A DNA stretch of 61,522 nucleotides from DATEZO01 sp035255485 (GTDB lineage Bacteria; Pseudomonadota; Gammaproteobacteria; Burkholderiales; Burkholderiaceae_D): assembly GCA_035255485.1 (NCBI GenBank), contig DATEZO010000190.1, positions 1 through 61,522 of the forward strand, in the 5' to 3' direction. Below are positions 17,452-25,568 of this stretch, piece by piece. How positions within the stretch are numbered: the stretch's first letter is position 1; every line of letters starts with the position of its first letter. The notes beneath the pieces were generated by a model. The model saw only the letters and a program-made list of their open reading frames with translations, did no database searches and was not told the DNA's origin. A program made the translations under genes and the position numbers.

Positions 17452-20217
17452 ATGTCATTACTGACCCAGATTTTCGGTAGCCGCAACCAGCGCCTGCTCA
17501 AGCAGTATCAAAAAACCGTTCGCCAGATCGGCGAGCTGGAACCATCGATGGAACAGCTCTCCGATTCCGCATTGCAAGCCAAGACATCTGAATTCAAGGA
17601 ACGTGTCGCCAAAGGCGAAAAGCTGGATGATATTCTGCCGGAAGCCTTTGCCGTGTGTCGTGAAGCAAGCAAGCGCGTGCTGAAGATGCGGCATTTCGAT
17701 GTTCAGATGATCGGTGGCATGGTGCTGCATTATGGCAAGATCGCTGAAATGGGCACCGGTGAAGGCAAGACCTTAACCGCGACCCTGGCCGTATATTTGA
17801 ATGCCCTGGCCGGCAAAGGCGTGCATGTGATCACGGTCAACGATTATCTGGCGCAGCGCGATGCCGAATGGATGGGCAAACTGTACGCATGGCTGGGGCT
17901 CAGTACCGGCGTCAACCTGTCGCAGATGGAGCACGATGTCAAGCAGGCCGCCTATGCCTCCGACATCACTTACGGCACCAACAACGAATTCGGGTTTGAC
18001 TACCTGCGGGACAACATGGTGTATGAAGCGGGCGACCGCGTGCAGCGTAGCCTGAATTTTGCGATCGTCGATGAAGTGGACTCGATCCTGATCGATGAGG
18101 CCAGGACGCCGCTGATTATCTCCGGGCAGGCGGAAGACCATACCGATCTGTACTTGAAGATCAATGCGGTGCCGCCCCTGTTGACTCAGCAGATTGGCGA
18201 AGAGACGCCGGACGGCAAGGGCAAGGTCGAAGTGCCGGGCGACTACACCAAGGACGAGAAAACGCATCAGGTGTTGCTGACCGAAGCCGGTCATGAAAAG
18301 GCCGAACAAATCCTGACGAAGATGGGGCTGCTGCCTGAAGGTGCATCACTGTACGATGCTGCCAACATCACCCTGATTCACCATTTGTATGCTGCATTGC
18401 GCGCGCATTCGCTGTATCACAAGGATCAGCATTATGTGGTGCAGAACGGCGAAGTCGTCATCGTCGATGAATTTACCGGACGCTTGATGACGGGCCGTCG
18501 CTGGTCGGATGGCTTGCACCAGGCAGTCGAGGCGAAGGAAGGCGTCAAGATCCAGAACGAGAACCAGACGCTGGCATCGATCACGTTCCAGAATTATTTC
18601 CGCATGTACGCCAAACTGTCCGGCATGACCGGCACAGCGGACACCGAAGCCTATGAATTCCAGGAAATCTACAGCCTGGAAACCGTGGTCATCCCGCCGA
18701 ACCGGCCGAGCCAGCGCAAGGATCGTCACGATCAGGTGTACAAGACGGCACAGGAAAAATATAACGCCATGCTGGCGGACATCCTGGATTGTCATGAGCG
18801 CGGCCAGCCGGTACTGGTTGGCACCACGTCGATCGAGAATTCCGAACTGCTGTCCGGCATTCTCGACAAGGCCAAGTTGCCGCACAATGTGCTGAATGCA
18901 AAGCAACATGCGCGCGAGGCGGAAATCATCGCGCAAGCCGGCCGGCCCAAGATGATCACGATTGCGACCAACATGGCTGGTCGCGGCACCGATATCGTAT
19001 TGGGCGGCAATGTCGAAAAGCAGATCCAGATCATTGAAGCCGATCTCAATCTCTCCGACGCCGACAAGCGGCAGAAAGCGCAACAGCTGAGTGATGAATG
19101 GCAATCGCTGCACGATCATGTGGTTGCGGCGGGCGGGTTGCACATCATCGGCACCGAACGGCATGAATCGCGACGGGTCGACAACCAGTTGCGCGGCCGT
19201 TCCGGGCGTCAGGGCGATCCAGGCTCGTCGCGCTTTTATCTGTCGCTGGATGACCAACTGCTGCGTATCTTTGCCGGCGACCGCGTGCGCGCGATCATGG
19301 ATCGCCTGAAGATGCCGGAAGGCGAGCCGATCGAAGCAGGCATCGTGTCGCGCTCGATCGAATCGGCACAGCGCAAGGTTGAGGCGCGCAACTTCGATAT
19401 CCGCAAGCAACTGCTGGAATACGATGATGTTGCCAACGATCAGCGCAAGGTCATTTACCAGCAACGCAACGAATTGCTGGAATCGCAGGACATTTCCGAA
19501 TTGATCGCTTCACTACGCCACGGCGTATTCACTGAAACTTTCCGTACTTACGTACCGAAGGAATCGATGGAAGAGCAATGGGATATCAAGACCCTGGAAT
19601 CCGTGCTGGCCAACGAATGGCAACTGGCAGTGCCGCTTTCCCAAATGCTGGAAGCGGAGCCGGATCTGACGGATGAGGATTTGCTGGCGCGCGTATTGAA
19701 GGCGGCTGATGATGCTTATGAGGCCAAGACCGGCATCATCGGCAAGGAAGGTTTTGCCGGTTTCGAGCGCAGCGTGATGTTGCAAGGCATCGATACGCAC
19801 TGGCGCGAGCACCTGGCTGCGCTCGACCATTTGCGTCAGGGCATTCACCTGCGCGGCTATGCGCAGAAAAACCCGAAGCAGGAATACAAGCGCGAGGCGT
19901 TCGAATTGTTCGGCCAGATGCTCGACATGATCAAGAATGAGGTGGTCCGGATTGTGATGACGGTGCGCATCCAGTCGCGCGAGGAAATCGATGCGGCGGA
20001 AGAGGAACTGGCCCATTCACATGTTGAAAATGTGCATTATCAGCATGCCGACTTCAATCCGGGAGCGGAGCCGGAAGATTTGCTGGCGCCTACCGCAAAT
20101 CCGGAAAGCCCGAAAGCGCAGCCGCTGGTCAATGCCGTGCCGAAGGTCGGCCGCAACGATCCCTGTCCATGCGGCAGCGGAAAGAAATACAAGCAATGCC
20201 ACGGTCGGCTGGTGTAA
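17452..20217 (+). CDS. secA: Preprotein translocase ATPase SecA
   Basis: The 921-residue motor drives secreted proteins through SecYEG. Walker A MGTGEGKT begins at residue 100 and the DEAD-type DEVDSILIDEAR box near residue 205. The second helicase domain has the TNMAGRGTDI motif and a QLRGRSGRQGDPG stretch. The C-terminus ends with a zinc-binding SEC-C tail (CPCGSGKKYKQCH). Length and domain order are normal. A palindromic repeat follows. Confidence 0.98.
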   Translation: MSLLTQIFGSRNQRLLKQYQKTVRQIGELEPSMEQLSDSALQAKTSEFKERVAKGEKLDDILPEAFAVCREASKRVLKMRHFDVQMIGGMVLHYGKIAEMGTGEGKTLTATLAVYLNALAGKGVHVITVNDYLAQRDAEWMGKLYAWLGLSTGVNLSQMEHDVKQAAYASDITYGTNNEFGFDYLRDNMVYEAGDRVQRSLNFAIVDEVDSILIDEARTPLIISGQAEDHTDLYLKINAVPPLLTQQIGEETPDGKGKVEVPGDYTKDEKTHQVLLTEAGHEKAEQILTKMGLLPEGASLYDAANITLIHHLYAALRAHSLYHKDQHYVVQNGEVVIVDEFTGRLMTGRRWSDGLHQAVEAKEGVKIQNENQTLASITFQNYFRMYAKLSGMTGTADTEAYEFQEIYSLETVVIPPNRPSQRKDRHDQVYKTAQEKYNAMLADILDCHERGQPVLVGTTSIENSELLSGILDKAKLPHNVLNAKQHAREAEIIAQAGRPKMITIATNMAGRGTDIVLGGNVEKQIQIIEADLNLSDADKRQKAQQLSDEWQSLHDHVVAAGGLHIIGTERHESRRVDNQLRGRSGRQGDPGSSRFYLSLDDQLLRIFAGDRVRAIMDRLKMPEGEPIEAGIVSRSIESAQRKVEARNFDIRKQLLEYDDVANDQRKVIYQQRNELLESQDISELIASLRHGVFTETFRTYVPKESMEEQWDIKTLESVLANEWQLAVPLSQMLEAEPDLTDEDLLARVLKAADDAYEAKTGIIGKEGFAGFERSVMLQGIDTHWREHLAALDHLRQGIHLRGYAQKNPKQEYKREAFELFGQMLDMIKNEVVRIVMTVRIQSREEIDAAEEELAHSHVENVHYQHADFNPGAEPEDLLAPTANPESPKAQPLVNAVPKVGRNDPCPCGSGKKYKQCHGRLV

Positions 20218-20240
20218 GGCCGGCTGGCGTAATCCTGCCA

Positions 20241-20258
20241 TCCCGGCGAAAGCCGGGA
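20241..20258. repeat. Small palindromic repeat, copy 2 (TCCCGGC-gaaa-GCCGGGA)
   Basis: A 7-bp inverted repeat in the secA-argJ gap, closely similar to the one after ftsZ, including the following GATGCAG. No T-tract follows, so it is not an obvious terminator. Confidence 0.6.
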
Positions 20259-20298
20259 TGCAGCGTCTTTTGTTGATCGAATCTGGAATATTCCCGTT

Positions 20299-21537
20299 AT
20301 GCCCGTCAATCTTCCTCTTCCCGTTGCCGCCGGCCTCCATCCTGTCGCCGGCATCGAACTAGGCCATGCCGAAGCCGGTGTGCGCAAAGCCGACCGCAAG
20401 GATTTGCTGGTCATGAAGCTTGCGCCGACCGCGACGGTTGCCGGCGTGTTTACGCTGAATCGTTTTTGCGCCGCGCCGGTGCAGGTATGCAAGGCGCACT
20501 TGGAACAGGTGCGGCTGTCGGGCGAGCCGATCCGGGCACTGCTTGTCAATACCGGCAATGCCAATGCCGGGACCGGCGAGACCGGACTGGCGGATGCCAA
20601 CGCAACCTGCGTTGCATTGGCCGAGTTGCTTGGCTGCAAAGCGGCGCAGATTTTGCCGTTTTCCACCGGCGTGATTCTGGAGCCATTGCCAGTCGATCGC
20701 ATCCAGGCTGGCTTGCCGCAGGCGATTGCCAATCTGCAATCGGATAACTGGTATCGTGCCGCCGAATCGATCATGACTACCGATACGCAACCCAAAGCGG
20801 CGTCGCGCCAGGTCACGATCAATGGCCAGACCATCACGCTCACCGGCATCAGCAAAGGCGCCGGCATGATCCGGCCGAACATGGCCACCATGCTGGGTTT
20901 TGTCGCGATCGACGCGAAGGTGGCGCAGCCGGTGCTCGATCATCTGGTGAAGCAGGCGGCCGACCAGTCGTTCAATTGCATCACGATCGATGGCGATACA
21001 TCGACCAACGATTCCTTCATGCTGATGGCTACCGGCGCAGCCGCGCTGGAAGTGACGGATACGGCATCGCCCGAATATGCCGCGCTGTCGGCGGCGGTGA
21101 TCGAATTGTCGCAAGCGTTGGCGCAGATGATCGTGCGCGATGGCGAAGGCGCAACCAAGTTCATTACGATCACGGTGGAACAGGGCGCCAGCGTCGAGGA
21201 ATGCCGCAAGATTGCTTATTCGATCGGCCATTCGCCGCTGGTCAAGACGGCGTTCTTTGCGTCTGATCCGAATCTCGGACGCATTCTTGCCGCCATCGGC
21301 TATGCCGGCGTGGCGGATCTCGATGTGGCGAAGCTGGATCTGTATCTTGACGATGTCTGGGTGGCGAAAAATGGTGGGCGCAATCCCGCTTATCAGGAAG
21401 CGGATGGACAGCGCGTGATGCAGCAGAGCGAAATTACCGTTCGTGTAAGACTGGGGCGTGGCGAAGCCATGGCGACCGTGTGGACCTGCGATTTGTCGCA
21501 TGAGTATGTGACGATCAACGCCGATTACCGATCGTAA
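20299..21537 (+). CDS. argJ: Bifunctional glutamate N-acetyltransferase / ornithine acetyltransferase
   Basis: ArgJ transfers acetyl groups between N-acetylornithine and glutamate in the cyclic arginine pathway. The 412-residue precursor carries the self-cleavage site in KGAGMIRPNMATMLGF near residue 190. The bond before the Thr is cut to give alpha and beta chains, and the Thr becomes the nucleophile. The ITIDGDTSTNDS segment follows. Length is typical. Confidence 0.96.
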   Translation: MPVNLPLPVAAGLHPVAGIELGHAEAGVRKADRKDLLVMKLAPTATVAGVFTLNRFCAAPVQVCKAHLEQVRLSGEPIRALLVNTGNANAGTGETGLADANATCVALAELLGCKAAQILPFSTGVILEPLPVDRIQAGLPQAIANLQSDNWYRAAESIMTTDTQPKAASRQVTINGQTITLTGISKGAGMIRPNMATMLGFVAIDAKVAQPVLDHLVKQAADQSFNCITIDGDTSTNDSFMLMATGAAALEVTDTASPEYAALSAAVIELSQALAQMIVRDGEGATKFITITVEQGASVEECRKIAYSIGHSPLVKTAFFASDPNLGRILAAIGYAGVADLDVAKLDLYLDDVWVAKNGGRNPAYQEADGQRVMQQSEITVRVRLGRGEAMATVWTCDLSHEYVTINADYRS

Positions 21538-21618
21538 TGTCCGGTGCTGCGTGCTTGCGTTACAAACCGCCCTCGCGCACGCCGGGCCCGACTGTTGCGT
21601 GGAGGATGGTAGCTTGCC

Positions 21619-22494
21619 ATGAATGATGCATTGGACAAATTTCTCGTGCGCGCGGAAGCGCTCCTCGGGCGTCTGGAAGCGATTCTGCCGCATGCCGACG
21701 CAGTACCGGACTGGAGTGCCGCCATCGCTTTCCGCTGGCGTAAACACGGCGGCAAGGATAGTCGCGGCTACTTGCAGCCGGTGACGCATATCGCGCCGAT
21801 TTCGCTGGCGGACCTGCACAATATCGCGGCGCAAAAGCAGCTGATCGATCAGAACACGCAGCAGTTCGTACAGGGTTTTTCGGCGAATAACGTGTTGCTG
21901 ACCGGTGCGCGCGGCACCGGCAAATCCTCGCTCATCAAGGCCTGTCTCAATCGATATGCGGAACAGGGATTGCGCCTGATCGAAGTCGACAAGGATGACC
22001 TGGCCGACTTGCCCGATATTGTCGACCTGGTGGGCGGAAGGCCGGAGCGGTTCATTATTTTCTGCGACGACCTTTCGTTCGAAGAGGGCGAGGGTGGCTA
22101 CAAGGCGCTCAAGGTAGCGCTGGATGGCGGTATTACCGCGCAATCGGATAATGTGCTGATCTACGCGACATCGAATCGCCGGCATCTGATGCCGGAACGC
22201 ATGTCGGACAATGCCACGTATACGCATACCGAGGATGGCGATCTGCATCCGGGCGAAACGGTCGAGGAAAAGATTTCATTGTCCGAGCGTTTCGGTCTGT
22301 GGGTGTCGTTTTATCCGTTCAGGCAGGACGATTATCTGGATATCGTTGCGCACTGGCTGGAGCATTTCGGCTGCGATGCCATGCATATCGAGGCGGCGCG
22401 CGCGGAGGCATTGCGCTGGGCCCTGCAGCGCGGATCGCGCTCCGGCCGCGTCGCATGGCAGTTCGCCAGGGATTATGCGGGCAGAATGAAGTAA
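21619..22494 (+). CDS. DUF815-family P-loop ATPase
   Basis: A 291-residue AAA+-like ATPase with Walker A GARGTGKSS near residues 95-103, Walker B-like FIIFCDDLSF near residue 145, and a YATSNRRHLMPE sensor segment. Proteins of this family are widespread but of unknown role. The position between argJ and mutT is conserved in Burkholderiales. The start ATG is supported by length; a GGAGG lies somewhat far upstream. Confidence 0.85.
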   Translation: MNDALDKFLVRAEALLGRLEAILPHADAVPDWSAAIAFRWRKHGGKDSRGYLQPVTHIAPISLADLHNIAAQKQLIDQNTQQFVQGFSANNVLLTGARGTGKSSLIKACLNRYAEQGLRLIEVDKDDLADLPDIVDLVGGRPERFIIFCDDLSFEEGEGGYKALKVALDGGITAQSDNVLIYATSNRRHLMPERMSDNATYTHTEDGDLHPGETVEEKISLSERFGLWVSFYPFRQDDYLDIVAHWLEHFGCDAMHIEAARAEALRWALQRGSRSGRVAWQFARDYAGRMK

Positions 22495-22530
22495 CGTTGT
22501 TCCGGTAGACTTTCAGGCAAATATCTTTTC

Positions 22531-22941
22531 ATGTCACAACCTGCTCTTGCCCCGATCGATGTGGCTGTCGGCATTCTCATGCGTCCCGACGGCGACGTGC
22601 TGCTCGGCCAGCGACCGGCCGGCAAGCCTTACGCGGGCTACTGGGAATTCCCGGGCGGTAAAGTGGAGCCCGGCGAATCGATCTTCGATGCGCTCAAGCG
22701 CGAATTCGTCGAAGAGCTGGGCGTATCCATTCTGTCCGCCGAGCCCTGGTGCGGCGTTGAACATAGATATCCTCATGCGCATGTCCGACTGCACTTCTAT
22801 GTCAGCCGCGAATGGAAAGGCGAGCCGCAAAGCCTGGAAGGACAGGCATTCGCATGGCAGGGAAACGTTGGCGTCAAGCCACTTTTGCCGGCAACCATTC
22901 CATTGATCGTGTGGCTGGACAAACTGCGTTACGCGTCCTGA
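22531..22941 (+). CDS. mutT: 8-oxo-dGTP diphosphatase (MutT-like Nudix hydrolase)
   Basis: A 136-residue Nudix protein that probably removes oxidised dGTP. The full Nudix box (GX5EX7REUXEEXGU) runs from GKVEPGES through REFVEELGV at about residues 43-65. It lies 36 nt after the DUF815 ATPase gene and is probably co-transcribed. In relatives yacG normally follows; here a dadA module is inserted. Confidence 0.9.
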   Translation: MSQPALAPIDVAVGILMRPDGDVLLGQRPAGKPYAGYWEFPGGKVEPGESIFDALKREFVEELGVSILSAEPWCGVEHRYPHAHVRLHFYVSREWKGEPQSLEGQAFAWQGNVGVKPLLPATIPLIVWLDKLRYAS

Positions 22942-23221
22942 ACAGGCCAGCGGAAGCGCGACCGCAATGACATCACTAGCGGGCCGAGTTAAAAACGATG
23001 CCTGCGCACACAGGTAGGACACGTCATGGTTGCCTGGTTGGCCATTGTCATTGCCATAGGGGTGCCATCATACTCCAGGTGCCAGTCCTCATTATCGTAG
23101 GTAGAATCTACGTATTCATCACATACTCTTGCTGTATTTCATTGTGTCGGCAGGAACGCGTGGCGTGATCGGCTGCCTCGCCCTTTCGGCAAAGGCATGG
23201 TATCCGGCTGGCAACAATATG

Positions 23222-23258
23222 TGTAACGAATTAAATACAGTGTATTCTTTTTGTTACA
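23222..23258. promoter_or_regulatory. Two adjacent TyrR/PhhR-type boxes upstream of dadA
   Basis: TGTAACGAATTAAATACA (23222-23239) and TGTATTCTTTTTGTTACA (23241-23258) each fit TGTA-N10-TACA, the core of the TyrR box TGTAAA-N6-TTTACA. Their centres are 19 bp apart, about two helical turns. The two boxes together also form a larger dyad centred on 23240. They lie about 180-200 bp before the predicted sigma-54 start site, a usual enhancer distance. Confidence 0.6.
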
Positions 23259-23322
23259 GTATAGCTGTACCAAGGCCTGCCACCCCTATTTCCTTAAAAT
23301 CCTGCCGCTGGTAACGGCGTGC

Positions 23323-23340
23323 TGTATTGATTTATATACA
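23323..23340. promoter_or_regulatory. Third TyrR/PhhR-type box upstream of dadA
   Basis: TGTATTGATTTATATACA again fits TGTA-N10-TACA with the essential G and C at positions 2 and 17. Its centre is about 96 bp before the predicted sigma-54 transcription start. Confidence 0.5.
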
Positions 23341-23400
23341 GTTATGCCGGCGCAGTATATTGATGTGCAGCTAAGTCCATGAATTGCATCATGTTTTTCG

Positions 23401-23417
23401 TTGGCACGAATGTTGCA
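23401..23417 (+). promoter_or_regulatory. Sigma-54 (RpoN) promoter of dadA
   Basis: TTGGCACGAATGTTGCA matches the sigma-54 consensus YTGGCACGrNNNTTGCW at every defined position. GG at 23403-23404 and GC at 23415-23416 have the required 12-bp offset. Transcription should begin near 23428, leaving a leader of about 143 nt before the dadA ATG. Confidence 0.8.
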
Positions 23418-23570
23418 AAATTCTTTTCAAATGCAATACGGCAGCATTGTGCCGGGCATGTCAGGAGCCATTCCGGCAAACAAGTGCCGATTGGCCTGCG
23501 CGATGCGATCGGTCGACAAGGTCGACGAATGCGATTCACGTATGACATTGGATCACTTGGAAAGGGTTTT

Positions 23571-24866
23571 ATGAAAATCATCGTCCTGGGCAGTGGCGTC
23601 ATCGGCACCGTATCAGCGTATTACCTGGCACAGGAGGGGCATGAAGTTACTGTCGTGGATCGCCAGCCTGGCGCCGGCCTGGAAACCAGCTATGCCAATG
23701 CCGGTGAAGTATCGCCAGGCTATTCGGCGCCCTGGGCTGGGCCGGGCATTCCGCTCAAGGCAGTCAAATGGCTGATGATGCGTTACAGCCCGCTGGCGAT
23801 TCGCCCCAGTGCCGATCCGGAAATGTGGCGCTGGGTATGGCAAATGCTCCTGAATTGCACCGCCAGTCGCTATGAAGTGAACAAGTCGCGCATGTTGCGC
23901 CTGGCCGAATACAGCCGCGATTGCCTGGCCGAATTGCGCGCTGCAAGCGATATCCGGTACGACGAACGCACGCAGGGTACGATGCAGCTGTTTCGTACGC
24001 AGAAACAGCTGGATGCGTCCGTCAGCGATACCGCCATCCTGGATCGCTACAGCGTGCCTTATGAAGTGCTCGATCCGGCCGGCTGCATCAAGATCGAACC
24101 GGCGTTGGCGCAGGTGCGCGAGAAATTCGTCGGCGCGCTGCGATTGCCGGGCGACGAGACCGGTGATTGTTTCAAGTTCACCCAACGGGTTGCCGCAATG
24201 GCGGAAGGGTTGGGTGCCCGGTTCGTATATGGCGTATCGATTGACCGGCTGGTTGCCGATGGCAGGAAGCTGACCGGCGTCATGACATCGGCCGGTGAAA
24301 TGAAGGCGGACGCCTATGTGTTGGCGCTGGGCAGCTATTCGCCGATCCTGCTGCGCGATATCGCGGTGCGCATCCCGGTCTATCCGATCAAGGGCTATTC
24401 CATCACGGCACCGATTACCGATAGCGCATGCGCACCGGAATCGACCGTAATGGACGAAACCTACAAGGTAGCCATTACGCGCCTGGGCGACCGCATCCGC
24501 GTCGGCGGCACCGCTGAAATCGCCGGCTATGACCTGCACCTGCGGAATGACCGACGCGCGACGCTGGAGCATTCGCTGTGCGATCTTTTTCCGAATGGCG
24601 GCGATGTTGCCAAGGCAGAATTCTGGACCGGCCTGCGGCCCATGACGCCCGATGGCACGCCGGTAATCGGACCGACGCCCTATCGCAATCTGTTCCTGAA
24701 TACCGGACATGGCACGCTGGGCTGGACCATGGCATGCGGCTCCGGCCGTGTGCTGGCCGACCTCGTGACGGGAAAGCGCCCGGAAATCGAGATGAGTGGA
24801 TTGTTCATGGACCGTTACGGCAAGATGAACCGTCCGATCGCAGCACCGCAAGAGATCCGTGTGTGA
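23571..24866 (+). CDS. dadA: D-amino acid dehydrogenase, small (FAD) subunit
   Basis: DadA oxidises D-alanine and other D-amino acids to 2-oxo acids at the membrane, passing electrons to the respiratory chain. The FAD-binding motif VLGSGVIGTVSAYYLA begins at residue 5. PVYPIKGYSIT and a C-terminal GLRPMTPDGTPVIGPT segment are typical. The ATG at 23571 (431 residues) has AAAGGG before it. The reading frame is open further upstream, but that part precedes the predicted transcription start. A small regulator gene starts 2 nt after its stop. Confidence 0.93.
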   Translation: MKIIVLGSGVIGTVSAYYLAQEGHEVTVVDRQPGAGLETSYANAGEVSPGYSAPWAGPGIPLKAVKWLMMRYSPLAIRPSADPEMWRWVWQMLLNCTASRYEVNKSRMLRLAEYSRDCLAELRAASDIRYDERTQGTMQLFRTQKQLDASVSDTAILDRYSVPYEVLDPAGCIKIEPALAQVREKFVGALRLPGDETGDCFKFTQRVAAMAEGLGARFVYGVSIDRLVADGRKLTGVMTSAGEMKADAYVLALGSYSPILLRDIAVRIPVYPIKGYSITAPITDSACAPESTVMDETYKVAITRLGDRIRVGGTAEIAGYDLHLRNDRRATLEHSLCDLFPNGGDVAKAEFWTGLRPMTPDGTPVIGPTPYRNLFLNTGHGTLGWTMACGSGRVLADLVTGKRPEIEMSGLFMDRYGKMNRPIAAPQEIRV

Positions 24867-24868
24867 GG

Positions 24869-25402
24869 ATGCATGCGACGGGCCAGCCGGCTGACGATGC
24901 GTTCATCCTGGGCGACCGGATATTGCATGTCCGGTTTCTGGCCGCGATCCGGCTGCTGGTATGCATGATGCGGGCGATGCCGCATGCCATTGCCGCATCC
25001 GGGTTGGCGCAGGATATCGAACAGCCGTTGCGATTGGTGCGGGCCTTGCTGCGCCGGCTGCATCAATCCGGACTGATTGTCCCGGGTGGCGCGACCCGGG
25101 AGACATGGCGCTGCGCGCAGGACTTGCGTGCGGTCACGTTCGCCGATGTTTTTCGATCCATATCAGTCTCCCGGGCGGGTGCGGCGGCATCAGGCATGGA
25201 GGAGCGCGGAGCCAGGGCAAGCTCGGCGCAACAGAACGTTGATTTGCTGCTGATGCAGGTGACGATGACAATCAATCGAGTCGCGCTGCAGCAGTTGCAG
25301 CAGTTTGATCTGGGACGTCTGATGATGGTTACCGCTCCCAATCCATCCGGAACGCCGCCGTATGGCATTCCCTATCTTGCCAAACCCGGCCGAGCGGCAT
25401 GA
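24869..25402 (+). CDS. Putative Rrf2-like winged-helix regulator
   Basis: A 177-residue reading frame starts two bases after the dadA stop and has ordinary codon use. The N-terminal 90 residues resemble the Rrf2 winged helix in layout: a long helix, then a recognition-helix-like RLVRALLRRLHQSGLIVPG, then a wing and a RAVTFADVFRSIS segment like the usual end of that domain. No iron-sulfur cysteine cluster is seen. Placement suggests a regulator co-transcribed with dadA. The family call is tentative. Confidence 0.55.
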   Translation: MHATGQPADDAFILGDRILHVRFLAAIRLLVCMMRAMPHAIAASGLAQDIEQPLRLVRALLRRLHQSGLIVPGGATRETWRCAQDLRAVTFADVFRSISVSRAGAAASGMEERGARASSAQQNVDLLLMQVTMTINRVALQQLQQFDLGRLMMVTAPNPSGTPPYGIPYLAKPGRAA

Positions 25403-25568
25403 TCCATTCGCTGTCGGGCGCTTTCTTCTGATCAGTGCGCCAGAAAGGCATGGGCATGCTCCTGTCCCGCAGCGGTTTAAGGTAAAGTGGCATGGCCTGC
25501 AATGCAGGTCGCCTTTTGCACCGACGCCCCGCCAGGGGCGTTGCCCTGATCCAGCCCACTCGAAAGCC

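Noticed and set aside
20359..22248. 629-codon antisense open frame opposite argJ and the DUF815 gene
   Set aside because: It spans two real genes on the other strand, is rich in His/Arg as antisense frames are, and has no start signal.
23322..23341. CTGTAT...ATACAG as a LexA box
   Set aside because: CTGT and ACAG are 12 bp apart instead of 8. The sequence fits the TyrR-box spacing better.
23379..23570. N-terminal extension of DadA to an upstream ATG
   Set aside because: The FAD motif starts at residue 5 from the 23571 ATG, and the upstream ATG lies before the predicted sigma-54 start site.
25488..25500. Second sigma-54 promoter before the tyrR-like gene (TGGCATGGCCTGC)
   Set aside because: The GG to GC offset is 10 instead of 12 bp, which sigma-54 does not tolerate.
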